Below, in pieces: positions 1 through 9,721 of a stretch of DNA of 64,000 bases (position 1 is the first letter of the stretch; every line of letters starts with the position of its first letter). Under the pieces are notes generated by a model, which did no database searches, was not told where the DNA came from, and saw only the letters and a program-made list of their open reading frames with translations. The stretch is from Herbiconiux gentiana (lineage in GTDB: Bacteria > Actinomycetota > Actinomycetes > Actinomycetales > Microbacteriaceae): NCBI RefSeq assembly GCF_024978135.1, contig NZ_JANTEZ010000003.1, positions 434,001-498,000 on the forward strand, read 5' to 3'. The translations under genes and the position numbers were made by a program.

Positions 1-199
1 CCAGGGCATCCGTGAACTGGTTGTTGTTGTCGATGATCGCGAGGTAGCCGATGCCGGCCCCCACGAGCAGCACCGTCGCGAGGGCCGCCCAGGCGAGCAC
101 CCGCCAGCCCCGCCCGCGCGGCGCGGGGCCGCGGTGCGCGCCCACGCGCCCGGTCGGGGCGGGCAGGCGGTCGAAGCTGTCCTCGGGGAAACGTGGCAT
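1..199 (-). CDS. N-terminal part of a membrane-anchored protein, probably LytR C-terminal-domain family (cut by window edge)
   Basis: About 66 residues are visible, starting at an ATG at 197-199 and running off the left edge. A basic, proline- and glycine-rich cytoplasmic stretch is followed by one hydrophobic segment at roughly residues 36-56, then an Asn-rich start of the outside part, so it is a type II membrane protein. The domain that would name it lies outside the window. The LytR_C assignment rests on the next gene upstream being DUF3263, a neighbour pair I know from Microbacteriaceae genomes, so it is inference. An AGGA stands about 12 bases before the start. Confidence 0.55.
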   Translation of the reverse strand, partial: MPRFPEDSFDRLPAPTGRVGAHRGPAPRGRGWRVLAWAALATVLLVGAGIGYLAIIDNNNQFTDAL

Positions 200-213
200 G
201 GGGCGGCTATGTC

Positions 214-465
214 CTAGTCGTCGCGCGACAGCAGCCGGGCCGAACGCGCAGCGAGACGCGCCTCCCGAACCCGCTGAAGCCTCTTGATGAGCATCGGGTC
301 GTGCGCGAGAGCGGCCGGGGAGTCGATCAGCGCACCGAGAAGTTGATAGTAGCGGGCGGAGGAGAGGCCGAAGGTCTTGCGGATGGCCTGCTCCTTGGCA
401 CCGGCGTGGCGCCACCAGCTGCGTTCGAAGACGAGGATGCGGATGTCGCGCTCGCTGAGCTCCAT
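214..465 (-). CDS. DUF3263 family protein
   Basis: This 83-residue protein is almost entirely the DUF3263 domain. It carries the family's strongly conserved features: an N-terminal LSERD-type start, the FERSWWRHAG block, a putative helix-turn-helix ending in RYYQLL, and the ALAHDPMLIKRL segment. The helical, basic C-terminus suggests nucleic-acid binding, but no function is established for the family. It lies 15 bases before the envelope gene on the same strand, probably co-transcribed with it, and is divergent from msrB; the 137-base gap between them must hold both promoters. Confidence 0.9.
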   Translation of the reverse strand: MELSERDIRILVFERSWWRHAGAKEQAIRKTFGLSSARYYQLLGALIDSPAALAHDPMLIKRLQRVREARLAARSARLLSRDD

Positions 466-602
466 GCCCTGCCTTCCTGTCCCGATCCGGACATCCTATT
501 GGCGGGTACCTCAACGCCCGCCGATAGCCGCGCGGCACGCAGCTATTCCTGCGATGATCGTTCGCGGCCCCCGATCACCCGATCCCGTCACACAGGAGCA
601 TC

Positions 603-1004
603 ATGAGCTACCAGGTTTCCAAGTCCGACGACGAGTGGCGCGAGGAGCTCTCGGCCGACGAGTTCGCCGTGCTGCGGCAGGCCGCCACCGAGCGCCCCTG
701 GACGGGCGAGCTGCTCGACGAGCACCGCGAGGGCGTCTACCGCTGCAAGGCCTGCTCGGCCGAGCTGTTCCGCAGCGAGACCAAATTCGACTCGCACTGC
801 GGCTGGCCGAGCTTCTACGACCCGGCCGGCTCCGACGCGGTCGAGCTGATCGAGGACCGCTCGCTCGGCATGGTGCGCACCGAGGTGCGCTGCGCGCGCT
901 GCGGCTCGCACCTCGGCCACCTCTTCGACGACGCCCCGCAGACGCCGACCGGCGACCGCTACTGCATGAACTCCGTCTCGCTCACCTTCGACGAGGCCGA
1001 GTAG
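603..1004 (+). CDS. msrB: Peptide-methionine (R)-S-oxide reductase MsrB
   Basis: MsrB reduces the R epimer of methionine sulfoxide in oxidised proteins in the cytoplasm. At 133 residues it has the full family length. Visible are the structural zinc pairs Cys48/Cys51 and Cys97/Cys100, the CGWPSF block at residues 66-71, the GSHLGHLFDD segment at 101-110, and the catalytic Cys121 in RYCMNS. The ATG start is preceded by an AGGAG. The next gene begins two bases after its stop, so the two are probably one transcript and both may serve redox defence. Confidence 0.97.
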   Translation: MSYQVSKSDDEWREELSADEFAVLRQAATERPWTGELLDEHREGVYRCKACSAELFRSETKFDSHCGWPSFYDPAGSDAVELIEDRSLGMVRTEVRCARCGSHLGHLFDDAPQTPTGDRYCMNSVSLTFDEAE

Positions 1005-1006
1005 CC

Positions 1007-1558
1007 GTGCCCGGCGTCAGAGAGGCGATGCTCGCCCGGCGCTCGTCGTCGAAGGTGACGGATGCGGCACCCAGCCCCGCGCAGGTGGCGGCGGCCGTCG
1101 AGGCGGCCGGCCAGCTCGCCGACCACAGCGGGCTGCGCCCGTGGCGGGTGATCGAACTGCGCGCCGACGGCATCACCCGTCTCGGCCGCGGTCTCGCCGA
1201 CGCCGACGGCGCCAAGGAGAAGGACGTCGCGAAGTTCGTGGCCAAGGCCCACCGCGCGCCGCTCGTGCTGGCGATCGTCGTGTCGTACGCCCCGAAGCAC
1301 AAGGTGCCGAAGTGGGAGCAGGAGGCGGTCGCCGCCGGCGTGGCGCACAACCTCTCGCTCGTGCTCGATGACGAGGGCTGGGGCGTGTTCTGGCGCACCG
1401 GCGAGCACACCCGGTCCAAGGCCGTCAAGAAGGCCCACAAGCTGGGCAAGAACGAGGAGCTGCTCGGCTGGCTCTATGTGGGTGGCGTGCCGCCGCGTGG
1501 GCGGAAGCCCCGGGGCAGGGGGCGCATCCGCGTCTCGGAGCATCTCTCGACGCTCTGA
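1007..1558 (+). CDS. Nitroreductase family protein
   Basis: This 183-residue protein resembles the small YdjA-like nitroreductases, which bind FMN and reduce nitro or quinone compounds with NAD(P)H. Supporting features are an RRSSSKV start that matches the phosphate-binding Arg-Arg-Ser of the fold, a HSGLRPWRV segment near residues 40-48, an Ala-Pro-Leu-Val strand, and a GVFWRTG segment near the flavin pocket. The GTG at 1007 is chosen because it lies two bases after the msrB stop; a later in-frame ATG at 1028 would remove the first seven residues. The substrate cannot be told. Confidence 0.85.
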   Translation: MPGVREAMLARRSSSKVTDAAPSPAQVAAAVEAAGQLADHSGLRPWRVIELRADGITRLGRGLADADGAKEKDVAKFVAKAHRAPLVLAIVVSYAPKHKVPKWEQEAVAAGVAHNLSLVLDDEGWGVFWRTGEHTRSKAVKKAHKLGKNEELLGWLYVGGVPPRGRKPRGRGRIRVSEHLSTL

Positions 1559-1579
1559 CGGCCGTAGGCTGGTAGCACT

Positions 1580-2875
1580 GTGACCGATCTGGATCGTGCT
1601 CCGGTCAACGACGACTCCCTTCATCTTGCAGGTGGCTCCGCCGCTCAAGACCTCCCCGCCGGGCCGGCGCTCATCGACGTGCCCGCGGCGCGGCGGTGGC
1701 TCGCCATCCTCGCCCTCGCGCTCGGCGGCTTCGGCATCGGCGTCACCGAGTTCGTGACGATGGGGCTGCTGCCGAACATCGCGGCCGACCTGCTGCCCGG
1801 GCAGTACGCCGTCGACGCGGCGGGCGCCAACGCCAACGCCGGCCTGCTCGTCTCGGCCTACGCGCTGGGGGTCGTGGTCGGAGCCCCCACCATCGCCGCG
1901 GCCGCCGCACGCTGGCCGCGGAAGCGCCTGCTGCTCGTGCTCGTGACCGTCTTCGTCGTGGGCAACCTGCTGTCGGCGATCCTGCCCTCGTTCGGGCTGG
2001 TGCTCGCCGCCCGCTTCGTCAGCGCCCTGCCGCACGGCGCCTACTTCGGCATCGCCTCGCTCGTCGCCGCCTCGCTGATGGGGCCCGACAAGCGCGCCAG
2101 GGGTGTCGCCTTCGTGCTCGGCGGTCTCACCCTCGCGAACGTCGTGGGTGTGCCGTTCGGCACCTTCCTCGGCCAGAACTTCGGCTGGCGCAGCGCCTAC
2201 CTCCTGGTGGGCGTCATCTTCGCGGTGACTCTCGTCGCGATCGCGGTCACGGTGCCGTTCCGCCCGGGCGACCCCACGGCCACGATGCGCAACGAGCTGA
2301 AGGCCTTCACCCGCCTGCAGGTCTGGCTGACGCTCGCCGTCGGCTCGATCGGCTTTGGCGGCGTGTTCGCGGTCTACACCTACGTCGCCCCCGTGGTCAC
2401 CGACGTCACCCGGCAGGGCGACGGCTTCGTGCCCTGGGTGCTGGTGGCGTTCGGCGTGGGCATGACGATCGGCAACGCGCTGGCCGGCTGGCTGACCGAC
2501 CGCTCGGTCAAGCGCTCGCTCGTCATCGGGATCCTCGGCACCGGCCTGTCGGTGCTCGCTTTCGCCCTGACAGCGCACACCGTGGTCGGCCTGCTGGTGT
2601 CGATCTTCTTCGTCGGCGCCTTCGCCGGGTCGTGCTCCCCTGCCATCCAGACCCGCCTGATGGACGTGTCGCACAACGCGCAGACCATCGCCGCCGCGCT
2701 CAACCATTCGGCGCTGAACATCGGCAACACGCTGGGCGCGTTCCTCGGCGGCCTGGCGATCGCGGCCGGCTTCGGCTACCTCTCCCCCTCGTACGTGGGG
2801 GTGGGGCTGGCGGCGCTCGGCTTCGCGGCGCTGATGGTGTCGTTCGCAGTCGACCGGGTCCGCCGCGCGGGCTGA
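1580..2875 (+). CDS. MFS transporter, DHA1 / AraJ-like efflux permease
   Basis: This 431-residue integral membrane protein has about twelve hydrophobic segments after a hydrophilic tail of about 35 residues. The first helix carries the GVTEFVTMGLLPNIA motif of the AraJ/YdhP/Cmx branch of drug:H+ antiporters, and a basic RWPRKR loop follows helix 2 as in MFS motif A. It begins with GTG. It sits 21 bases after the nitroreductase gene on the same strand. Export of sugars, chloramphenicol-like drugs or other small molecules is known in the family; the substrate here is open. Confidence 0.88.
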   Translation: MTDLDRAPVNDDSLHLAGGSAAQDLPAGPALIDVPAARRWLAILALALGGFGIGVTEFVTMGLLPNIAADLLPGQYAVDAAGANANAGLLVSAYALGVVVGAPTIAAAAARWPRKRLLLVLVTVFVVGNLLSAILPSFGLVLAARFVSALPHGAYFGIASLVAASLMGPDKRARGVAFVLGGLTLANVVGVPFGTFLGQNFGWRSAYLLVGVIFAVTLVAIAVTVPFRPGDPTATMRNELKAFTRLQVWLTLAVGSIGFGGVFAVYTYVAPVVTDVTRQGDGFVPWVLVAFGVGMTIGNALAGWLTDRSVKRSLVIGILGTGLSVLAFALTAHTVVGLLVSIFFVGAFAGSCSPAIQTRLMDVSHNAQTIAAALNHSALNIGNTLGAFLGGLAIAAGFGYLSPSYVGVGLAALGFAALMVSFAVDRVRRAG

Positions 2876-2921
2876 GGCGCTGCTCCGACTCGGCCCGCTG
2901 GGGGTCGGCCTGCTGGTGGGC

Positions 2922-3137
2922 CTACTCCGACTCGGCGCCTTCGGGGTCGGCGTGCTCGGGGTCGATGATGGCCGGGTCGCCGCCCGGCCGCACCTCGGCG
3001 TCGTCGCGCACGTCGATGCGGGTGGTGCCGTCGGCCGTCGTCGAGACGTCGATCCGGGGGGCCGCGTCGGCCTCCGTCGCGTCGGGGGCACTGGTGAGCT
3101 GGTCGTGACGCTTCTCGGCGTCGGTGGGTTCGCGCAT
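2922..3137 (-). CDS. Small acidic hypothetical protein
   Basis: A 71-residue acidic protein with many Asp, Glu, Thr and Ala and no hydrophobic segment, so it is soluble and probably poorly structured. The middle holds two similar short pieces, PRIDVSTTADGT and TRIDVRDDAEV, which look like a small internal repeat of a beta hairpin. I chose the ATG at 3135-3137 because translation upstream is Arg/Pro-rich and unlike a real N-terminus. It is convergent with the MFS gene. I do not recognise a function. Confidence 0.6.
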   Translation of the reverse strand: MREPTDAEKRHDQLTSAPDATEADAAPRIDVSTTADGTTRIDVRDDAEVRPGGDPAIIDPEHADPEGAESE

Positions 3138-3295
3138 GGGCCAAGTCAACCCCGGGGGGCGGATGCGCGCACGGGGGCGGCCCGCGCATCCGCTCGTCGA
3201 CGCCCCTCGTGACCCCCGAACGCGGTACCAGATCTCACAGCATCCGTTCACATGCCCGCAATCAGGCTGTCGCTGAGGCGACGTAACCTGTCGTC

Positions 3296-3469
3296 ATGCC
3301 TTCGACGACGAGACGTCGCCGGAGGCGACGCGACTCCAGCCGCTACTACGTGAACCCGCAGCGCGATCAGGCGCTGCGCGTCGGCAAGGTCGTGCTCGTG
3401 GTGGTGATGGGAATCGTCGCCGTCGGCCTCGCCGTCATGGCGATGTACGGCGACCGCCTCCTCAGCTGA
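3296..3469 (+). CDS. Small single-pass membrane protein (57 aa)
   Basis: This short frame starts at an ATG at 3296 and ends with TGA at 3467-3469. It encodes a very basic head (seven consecutive arginines at residues 6-12), a conserved-looking YYVNPQRDQ segment, one hydrophobic helix at roughly residues 31-51, and a short tail. The positive-inside rule puts the arginines in the cytoplasm. A TAACCTG shortly upstream could be a -10 box, which would make the message nearly leaderless. Frame integrity, helix and context argue for a real gene; function is unknown. Confidence 0.65.
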   Translation: MPSTTRRRRRRRDSSRYYVNPQRDQALRVGKVVLVVVMGIVAVGLAVMAMYGDRLLS

Positions 3470-3537
3470 ACCGTCACCTCAGCGACACGAACCGCCGAGC
3501 GACTCGCCGAGCGACCCGCTGGGACGAGCGGATGTCG

Positions 3538-3613
3538 TGGGGCCGGCCACGGGACTCGAACCCGTAACCCCCGCTTTACAAGAGCGGTGCGCTACCAATT
3601 GCGCCAGGCCGGC
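3538..3613 (-). tRNA. tRNA-Thr (anticodon TGT)
   Basis: On the minus strand the acceptor stem GCCGGCC pairs fully with GGCCGGC. A D-arm (GCGC stem), anticodon arm CCGCT/AGCGG with loop CTTGTAA, and T-arm ACGGG/CCCGT with loop TTCGAGT are all present. The anticodon TGT reads threonine ACN codons. CCA follows the discriminator and so appears to be encoded (3538-3540). Confidence 0.95.
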
Positions 3614-3652
3614 TGGGGTGGAACACCTCACAGTGTAGCGAGGCGCCGGGTA

Positions 3653-4558
3653 TCAGCCCGCGGTGGGCGCGGGGGTCGGCGTCGCGGTGGAGTACGCCTC
3701 GCCCGAGACCTGCACCACGAAGGCGCTGAACGCGTCGGGGTCGGTGAGCGAGCCGGTGTACTTCTCGCCGTTCACGAGCACCGTCGGGGTGCCGGTGACC
3801 TTCGCCTCGTCGGTGTCGGGCAGCGGGCCCTCGAGCGCACGGGAGGTGGCGTCGGCCACCCAGCCGCGGAAGGTGGTGTCGTCGATGCACGACTCGATGT
3901 CGCCCTGGGCGCTCACCTTCGCCTCGCCGGCCAGGTCTTTCAGCTTCTGGTTGTCGAGGCCCTCGGTGTTCTCGGCCGGCTGGTTCTGGAACAGCAGCGA
4001 GTTGTAGTCCCAGTACTGGTCGGGCGAGTAGTTCGCCACGCAGGCGGCGGCGTTGGCCGCGCGGGTGGAGTACTTGGTGCCGAGCGAGGAGCGGTCGAGG
4101 ATCGACAGCGGGTGGATCTCGACGGTGGCGGCGCCCGACTGGATCCACTCCCCCATCTGGGTGTTGTTCGTGGCTTCGAACTGGCCGCAGTAGGGGCACA
4201 TGTAGTCGAGGTAGACGCGGATGTCGACGGTGCCGGAGGCCGGGTCGTTCACGGTGGGCACGGGGTCTTCGCCCGCGGCGAGGGCCGGGGTGGTCTCGGC
4301 GACGAAGCCGGTGGTGATCTGGATGCCGTCGCTCGCCATGTTCTGCGGGCCGGGGCCGGCGGGGCGGATGGTCGACACGATCACCAGGGCGACACCGACG
4401 ATGATGGCGATGACGACCACGCTGAGCGAGGAGATCAGGATGGCGCGGTTGCGCACCTCTTTCTTGCGCTGCTCCTCGCGGAGCTGCTTCGCCTTCTCCC
4501 GGGCGGCCTCACGTCGCTGGTTCTTGGACTGACGATCTCCGGATCCGTCGATGGTCAT
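3653..4558 (-). CDS. Membrane-anchored DsbA-family thiol-disulfide protein
   Basis: A 301-residue protein with a charged, coiled-coil-like cytoplasmic head (residues 8-37), one transmembrane helix (about 39-62) and an outside thioredoxin-fold domain. The redox motif is CPYC at residues 121-124, and the cis-proline loop is GTPT near the C-terminus, as in DsbA/Thioredoxin_4 proteins that form or shuffle disulfides in exported proteins. A Thr/Pro-rich tail follows. The ATG at 4558 has GGAG 11 bases upstream; a longer in-frame reading lacks such a site. A TACTAT (complement of 4624-4629) is a plausible -10 box. Confidence 0.92.
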   Translation of the reverse strand: MTIDGSGDRQSKNQRREAAREKAKQLREEQRKKEVRNRAILISSLSVVVIAIIVGVALVIVSTIRPAGPGPQNMASDGIQITTGFVAETTPALAAGEDPVPTVNDPASGTVDIRVYLDYMCPYCGQFEATNNTQMGEWIQSGAATVEIHPLSILDRSSLGTKYSTRAANAAACVANYSPDQYWDYNSLLFQNQPAENTEGLDNQKLKDLAGEAKVSAQGDIESCIDDTTFRGWVADATSRALEGPLPDTDEAKVTGTPTVLVNGEKYTGSLTDPDAFSAFVVQVSGEAYSTATPTPAPTAG

Positions 4559-4774
4559 GCGTGTTGACTCCGTGTGATGGTGTGCGAGTGCGGCCTGGCA
4601 GGACGGCCGGCGACCACTCAAGGATAGTAGGAACCCAGTCTGGGAACTCGCCACAGGGTCGCTGAACGCCACAGCTGTGCGAGAATGACCGGTGGACCTT
4701 CACCGTCGAAGGCCCGGTTCCATCCATCACAACGGATCGTCCGGCACGTACCTGCCGGTGAAGGAGAAATGAAC

Positions 4775-5872
<1,098 letters not shown>

Positions 5873-5886
5873 CCTGCCCCCATCTG

Positions 5887-5929
5887 AACGACGCTGCCGT
5901 GGCTCCCAGGGGCCACGGCAGCGTCGTTT
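5887..5929 (+). terminator. Rho-independent-type terminator after the ABC ATPase gene
   Basis: A perfect 17-bp inverted repeat (5887-5903 with 5912-5928) closes an 8-base loop and ends in TTT. It lies 15 bases after the ATPase stop and before the DUF4032 gene. Confidence 0.85.
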
Positions 5930-5953
5930 CCCCACGACGAGACGGATGACCCC

Positions 5954-7243
5954 ATGACGACCTCCCTGAACATCACCTCGGCCACCGCCGACCCGGCGCT
6001 GCTCGACCTGCCGTGGCAGCTGCCGCTCGACGACTGGGCCGACGAGTACATCGCCGCGCTGCCCAAGGGCATCTCCCGCCACCTCGTGCGCTTCGCGCAC
6101 CTCTCGGGCCACGTGATCGCCATCAAGGAGACCACCGACGAGATGGCCAAGCGGGAGTACGAGATGCTGCGCACCCTGCAGCGCCTCGACGTGCCCTGCG
6201 TCGACCCGCTTGCCGTCGTCACCAACCGACGCACCGACGACGGCGACGTGCTGAACTCGGCCCTCGTCACCCGGCACCTGAAGTTCTCGCTGCCCTACCG
6301 GGCCCTGTTCTCGCAGCAGCTGCGCCCCGACACGGCCACCCGCCTCGTCGACGCCCTCGCCGTGCTGCTCGTGCGCCTGCACGTGATCGGCTTCTTCTGG
6401 GGCGACGTCTCGCTCTCGAACACTTTGTTCCGGCGCGACGCCGGCGCCTTCGCCGCCTACCTCGTCGACGCCGAGACCGGTCAGCTCTACGACGGGCTCT
6501 CGAACGGCCAGCGCGAGAACGACCTCGAGATCGCCCGGGTGAACATCGCCGGCGAGCTGATGGACCTCGAGGCCGGCGGCCGCATCGACGAGGAGCTCGA
6601 CCCGATCACGGTCTCGAACGGCATCGTCGCCGCCTACCGCTCGCTCTGGAAGGAGCTCACGGGTTCCGAGTCGTTCTCGAGTTCCGAGCGCTGGCGCATC
6701 AACGAGCGCGTCGACCGCCTGAACGACCTCGGCTTCGACATCGAGGAGCTGGCGATCAAGACCACCGAGGGCGGCACCACGGTGCGCATCCAGCCCAAGG
6801 TGGTGGATGCGGGGCACCATCAGCGCCGTCTGCTGCGCCTGACCGGGCTCGACGCCCAGGAGAACCAGGCCAGGCGGCTGCTGAACGACCTCGACTCCTA
6901 CACGGCGAAGTACGGCCGCAAGGCGTTCGACGAGGAGATGCTCGCGCACGAGTGGCTGGCGAAGGTGTTCGAGCCGGTCATCCGCGCCATCCCCCGCGAC
7001 CTCAAGGGCAAGCTGGAGCCGGCGGAGATCTTCCATCAGCTGCTCGAGCACCGCTGGTACATGAGCCAGGCGCAGAACCGCGACGTGCCGCTGGCCGAGG
7101 CCCTGTCCTCCTACGTCGAGGACATCCTGCGCCACCGACGCGACGAGGCCACCGTGATCGAGCCCCCGACCGGGGCGATCACGATGGCCATCGAGGTGCA
7201 GGACGCCGCCTCCGACGACGAGGACTGGCGCCTGAAGGTCTAG
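5954..7243 (+). CDS. DUF4032 protein with a kinase-like N-terminal domain
   Basis: This 429-residue protein is of the actinobacterial DUF4032 family. The N-terminal half keeps kinase-fold landmarks: Lys58 in AIKE (ATP-binding lysine), Glu68 or Glu70 after it, a catalytic-loop-like stretch from His143 to Asn156 containing Gly150-Asp151, and Asp172 in LVDAETG in the place of DFG. The C-terminal half (about 215-429) is charged and helical, with no motif I know. It follows the sugar ATPase gene after a strong terminator, so it likely has its own promoter. No function is established; see findings. Confidence 0.85.
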   Translation: MTTSLNITSATADPALLDLPWQLPLDDWADEYIAALPKGISRHLVRFAHLSGHVIAIKETTDEMAKREYEMLRTLQRLDVPCVDPLAVVTNRRTDDGDVLNSALVTRHLKFSLPYRALFSQQLRPDTATRLVDALAVLLVRLHVIGFFWGDVSLSNTLFRRDAGAFAAYLVDAETGQLYDGLSNGQRENDLEIARVNIAGELMDLEAGGRIDEELDPITVSNGIVAAYRSLWKELTGSESFSSSERWRINERVDRLNDLGFDIEELAIKTTEGGTTVRIQPKVVDAGHHQRRLLRLTGLDAQENQARRLLNDLDSYTAKYGRKAFDEEMLAHEWLAKVFEPVIRAIPRDLKGKLEPAEIFHQLLEHRWYMSQAQNRDVPLAEALSSYVEDILRHRRDEATVIEPPTGAITMAIEVQDAASDDEDWRLKV

Positions 7244-7252
7244 CGAGCCGCG

Positions 7253-8284
7253 CTACTTCAGCGCCCGCTGCCTCGCGATCTCGTAGAGGGTGACCGAGGC
7301 CGCGATGCCCGCGTTCAGCGACTCGGTGCCCGAGGAGATCGGGATCGAGACGATGGCGTCGCAGGTCTCGGTGACCAGGCGCGACAGCCCCTTGCCCTCG
7401 TTGCCCACGACGATCACGATCGGGCCCGAGGCGAAGTCGAGGCCCGGCAGGTCGACGTCGCCGCCGCCGTCGAGGCCCACCACGAACACGCCGGCGGCCT
7501 TGAACGCCTTGAGGGTCTGGGTGAGGTTCGACGCCATCGCCACGGGGGTGCGGGCGGCGGCGCCGGCCGAGGTCTTCCAGGCCGAGGCCGTGACGCCCAC
7601 CGAGCGGCGCTGGGGCACGATCACGCCCTGGCCGCCGAACGCGGCGGTCGAGCGGATGATCGCCCCGAGGTTGCGCGGATCGGTGATGCCGTCCAGTGCC
7701 ACGAACAGCGGCGTCTTGCCCTGACGCGTGACCTGGTCGAGCAGGGTCTCGGGGTGCGCGTACTCGTACGGCGGCACCTTGAGGGCGAGCCCCTGGTGCA
7801 CCGCGTCGTGACCGGACAGCCGGTCGAGCTCGGGGCGCATGACCTCCATCACGGGGATGCCGCGCTTGTTCGCCAGCGACAGCGCCTCCTTGACGCGCTC
7901 GTCGACCTCGACGCGGAAGGCCACGTAGAGGGCGGTCGCGGGGATGTGCGCGCGCAGCGCCTCGACCACCGAGTTACGGCCGGTGACCATCTCGCTGTCG
8001 TCGGCCTTCTTCACGCGGCGGGCCGGCGCGGTGCGCGGAGCATCCTGGCCCCGCTCGCTCGACGAGCGCGCACCGGGGCGACCCTTGCCGCCGGCCGCGG
8101 CGAAACGGTCGCGGGCGGCCTTGGCCTTGCCGGCGGGGTGGTACGGGCGGTCCTCCGCCTTGGGCGTGGGCTTCTTGCCCTCGAGCGCCTGGCGCCCCTG
8201 CCCGCCCGAGCCGACGGCGCGGCCCTTGCTGCTCTTGCGTACGGCTCCGGCCCTCGAGGGGCGTGCCGATCCTGATTTAGCCAT
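7253..8284 (-). CDS. rlmB: 23S rRNA (guanosine-2'-O)-methyltransferase RlmB
   Basis: A SPOUT methyltransferase that by family methylates a guanosine ribose in 23S rRNA. The first ~95 residues are a basic, Lys/Arg/Gly-rich tail typical of actinobacterial versions. A substrate-binding domain follows (about 98-170), then the knot domain with [25 protein letters not shown] and [14 protein letters not shown], which build the SAM-binding trefoil knot. Its start overlaps the cysS end by 8 bases, so the pair is translationally coupled. It is convergent with the DUF4032 gene. Confidence 0.95.
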   Translation of the reverse strand: MAKSGSARPSRAGAVRKSSKGRAVGSGGQGRQALEGKKPTPKAEDRPYHPAGKAKAARDRFAAAGGKGRPGARSSSERGQDAPRTAPARRVKKADDSEMVTGRNSVVEALRAHIPATALYVAFRVEVDERVKEALSLANKRGIPVMEVMRPELDRLSGHDAVHQGLALKVPPYEYAHPETLLDQVTRQGKTPLFVALDGITDPRNLGAIIRSTAAFGGQGVIVPQRRSVGVTASAWKTSAGAAARTPVAMASNLTQTLKAFKAAGVFVVGLDGGGDVDLPGLDFASGPIVIVVGNEGKGLSRLVTETCDAIVSIPISSGTESLNAGIAASVTLYEIARQRALK

Positions 8285-9701
8285 CGAGACTCCAGTGCGC
8301 GCCCGTGGGCGTGTCTTCTATCGAGATCCCCGCTTGTCCGAGTTCGTCCCGGATGCGGTCCGCGGTGGTGAAATCGCGGCTCTTGCGTGCCGTCTCCCGG
8401 TCGGAGACGAGTCGTTCCACGAGCGTGCCGAGCGCGCGCTCGGCCCCGCTGTCGGTTCGGGAGGCCCACTCGGGGGCCAGGGGGTTGATGCCGAGCACCT
8501 CGGTCATGGCGAGCACCTGGCCGAGCAGCGTGGCCGCCTCGGCGAAGTCCTCGTCGTCGAGCGCGGCGTTGCCGCGGCGCACCGTCTCGTGGATGACGGC
8601 CAGGGCCTGCGGCACACTGAGGTCGTCGTCCATCGCCTCGCGGAACTCGTCGGGGACGACCAGCACGGCGGTGCCCTGGAAGCGAGTGCCCTCGAGGCGG
8701 CGCTCGGCTCGCTCGAGGAAGCCCTCGATGCGCGACACCGCGGCCTCGGCCTCCTCCAGCGCACCCTCGTGGTACTCGAGGGTGGAGCGGTAGTGGGCGG
8801 CGCCGAGATAGTAGCGCAGCACCACCGGGCGGGCGGAGGCGATGAGCTCGGCCGCGAAGATCGAGTTGCCGAGCGACTTCGACATCTTCTGTCCCGTCAC
8901 CGACACCAGGCCGTTGTGGATCCAGAGATTGGCGAACGGGTCGCCGGCGGCGTGCGACTGGGCGAGCTCGTTCTCGTGGTGCGGAAAACGCAGGTCGAGG
9001 CCGCCGCCGTGGATGTCGAACTGCGCACCGAGATACTTCGTGGACATCGCCGAGCACTCGATGTGCCAGCCCGGACGGCCGGCGCCCCAGGGGCTCGGCC
9101 AGGAGGCCGACTGCGGCTCACCCTGCTTGTGCCCCTTCCAGAGGGCGAAGTCGCGCACGTCGCGCTTGCCGCGCGAGTCGGAGTCACCCGCCGGGGCCAT
9201 GTCGTCGAGCTTCTGCCGGGTGAGCTCGCCGTACGACGGCCACGACGCGGTGTCGAAGTAGACGTCTCCCGTGTCGTCGTCGGTGGCGTAGGCATGACCG
9301 TTCGCGATCAGGCGCGAGATGATCGCCTGCATCTCGGTGATGGAGGCGGTGGCCCGCGGCTCGTAGGTGGGCGGCAGCACGCCGATCGCCGAGTAGGCCG
9401 CGGTGAACTCGAGCTCGACGCGGTAGGCCAGCGCCCACCACTCCTCGGTCGTGCCCGCGGCGTTCATCAGGATCTTGTCGTCGATGTCGGTGACGTTGCG
9501 CACGAAGGTGACCACGTAACCGCTGTGATCGAGCCAGCGCCGCAGCTGGTCATAGACCAGGGCCGAGCGCAGGTGCCCGATGTGCGGGGACGACTGCACG
9601 GTCGGACCGCACACGTAGATGCCGACCCGGCCCGGAACGATGGGCGAGAAGTCGGTGAGCGCGTGGGCCTTCGAGTCGTAGAGTCGGATGGTCACCCCCA
9701 C
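8277..9701 (-). CDS. cysS: Cysteinyl-tRNA synthetase
   Basis: A class I aminoacyl-tRNA synthetase of 474 residues that charges tRNA-Cys. The nucleotide-binding HIGH is at 40-43 and KMSKS at 272-276. A zinc site is suggested by Cys31, the Cys in HIECSAMS, and HHENE. The C-terminal helical part carries the anticodon-binding elements. The paralogue MshC of mycothiol synthesis is shorter and differs, so this is the housekeeping enzyme. It stands between ispDF (20-base gap) and rlmB in the order carD-ispDF-cysS-rlmB, which is well conserved in actinobacteria. Confidence 0.97.
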   Translation of the reverse strand: MGVTIRLYDSKAHALTDFSPIVPGRVGIYVCGPTVQSSPHIGHLRSALVYDQLRRWLDHSGYVVTFVRNVTDIDDKILMNAAGTTEEWWALAYRVELEFTAAYSAIGVLPPTYEPRATASITEMQAIISRLIANGHAYATDDDTGDVYFDTASWPSYGELTRQKLDDMAPAGDSDSRGKRDVRDFALWKGHKQGEPQSASWPSPWGAGRPGWHIECSAMSTKYLGAQFDIHGGGLDLRFPHHENELAQSHAAGDPFANLWIHNGLVSVTGQKMSKSLGNSIFAAELIASARPVVLRYYLGAAHYRSTLEYHEGALEEAEAAVSRIEGFLERAERRLEGTRFQGTAVLVVPDEFREAMDDDLSVPQALAVIHETVRRGNAALDDEDFAEAATLLGQVLAMTEVLGINPLAPEWASRTDSGAERALGTLVERLVSDRETARKSRDFTTADRIRDELGQAGISIEDTPTGAHWSLDG

Positions 9702-9721
9702 AGTTTAGAGGGCCGCCCCGC

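Noticed and set aside
959-3091. Very long open frames antisense to real genes (for example 959-3091, 4727-7135 and 21885-24203 on the minus strand)
   Set aside because: They are low-complexity Arg/Ala/Gly-rich or His/Asp/Glu-rich translations opposite genes with clear motifs, as expected in very high-GC DNA where stop codons are scarce.
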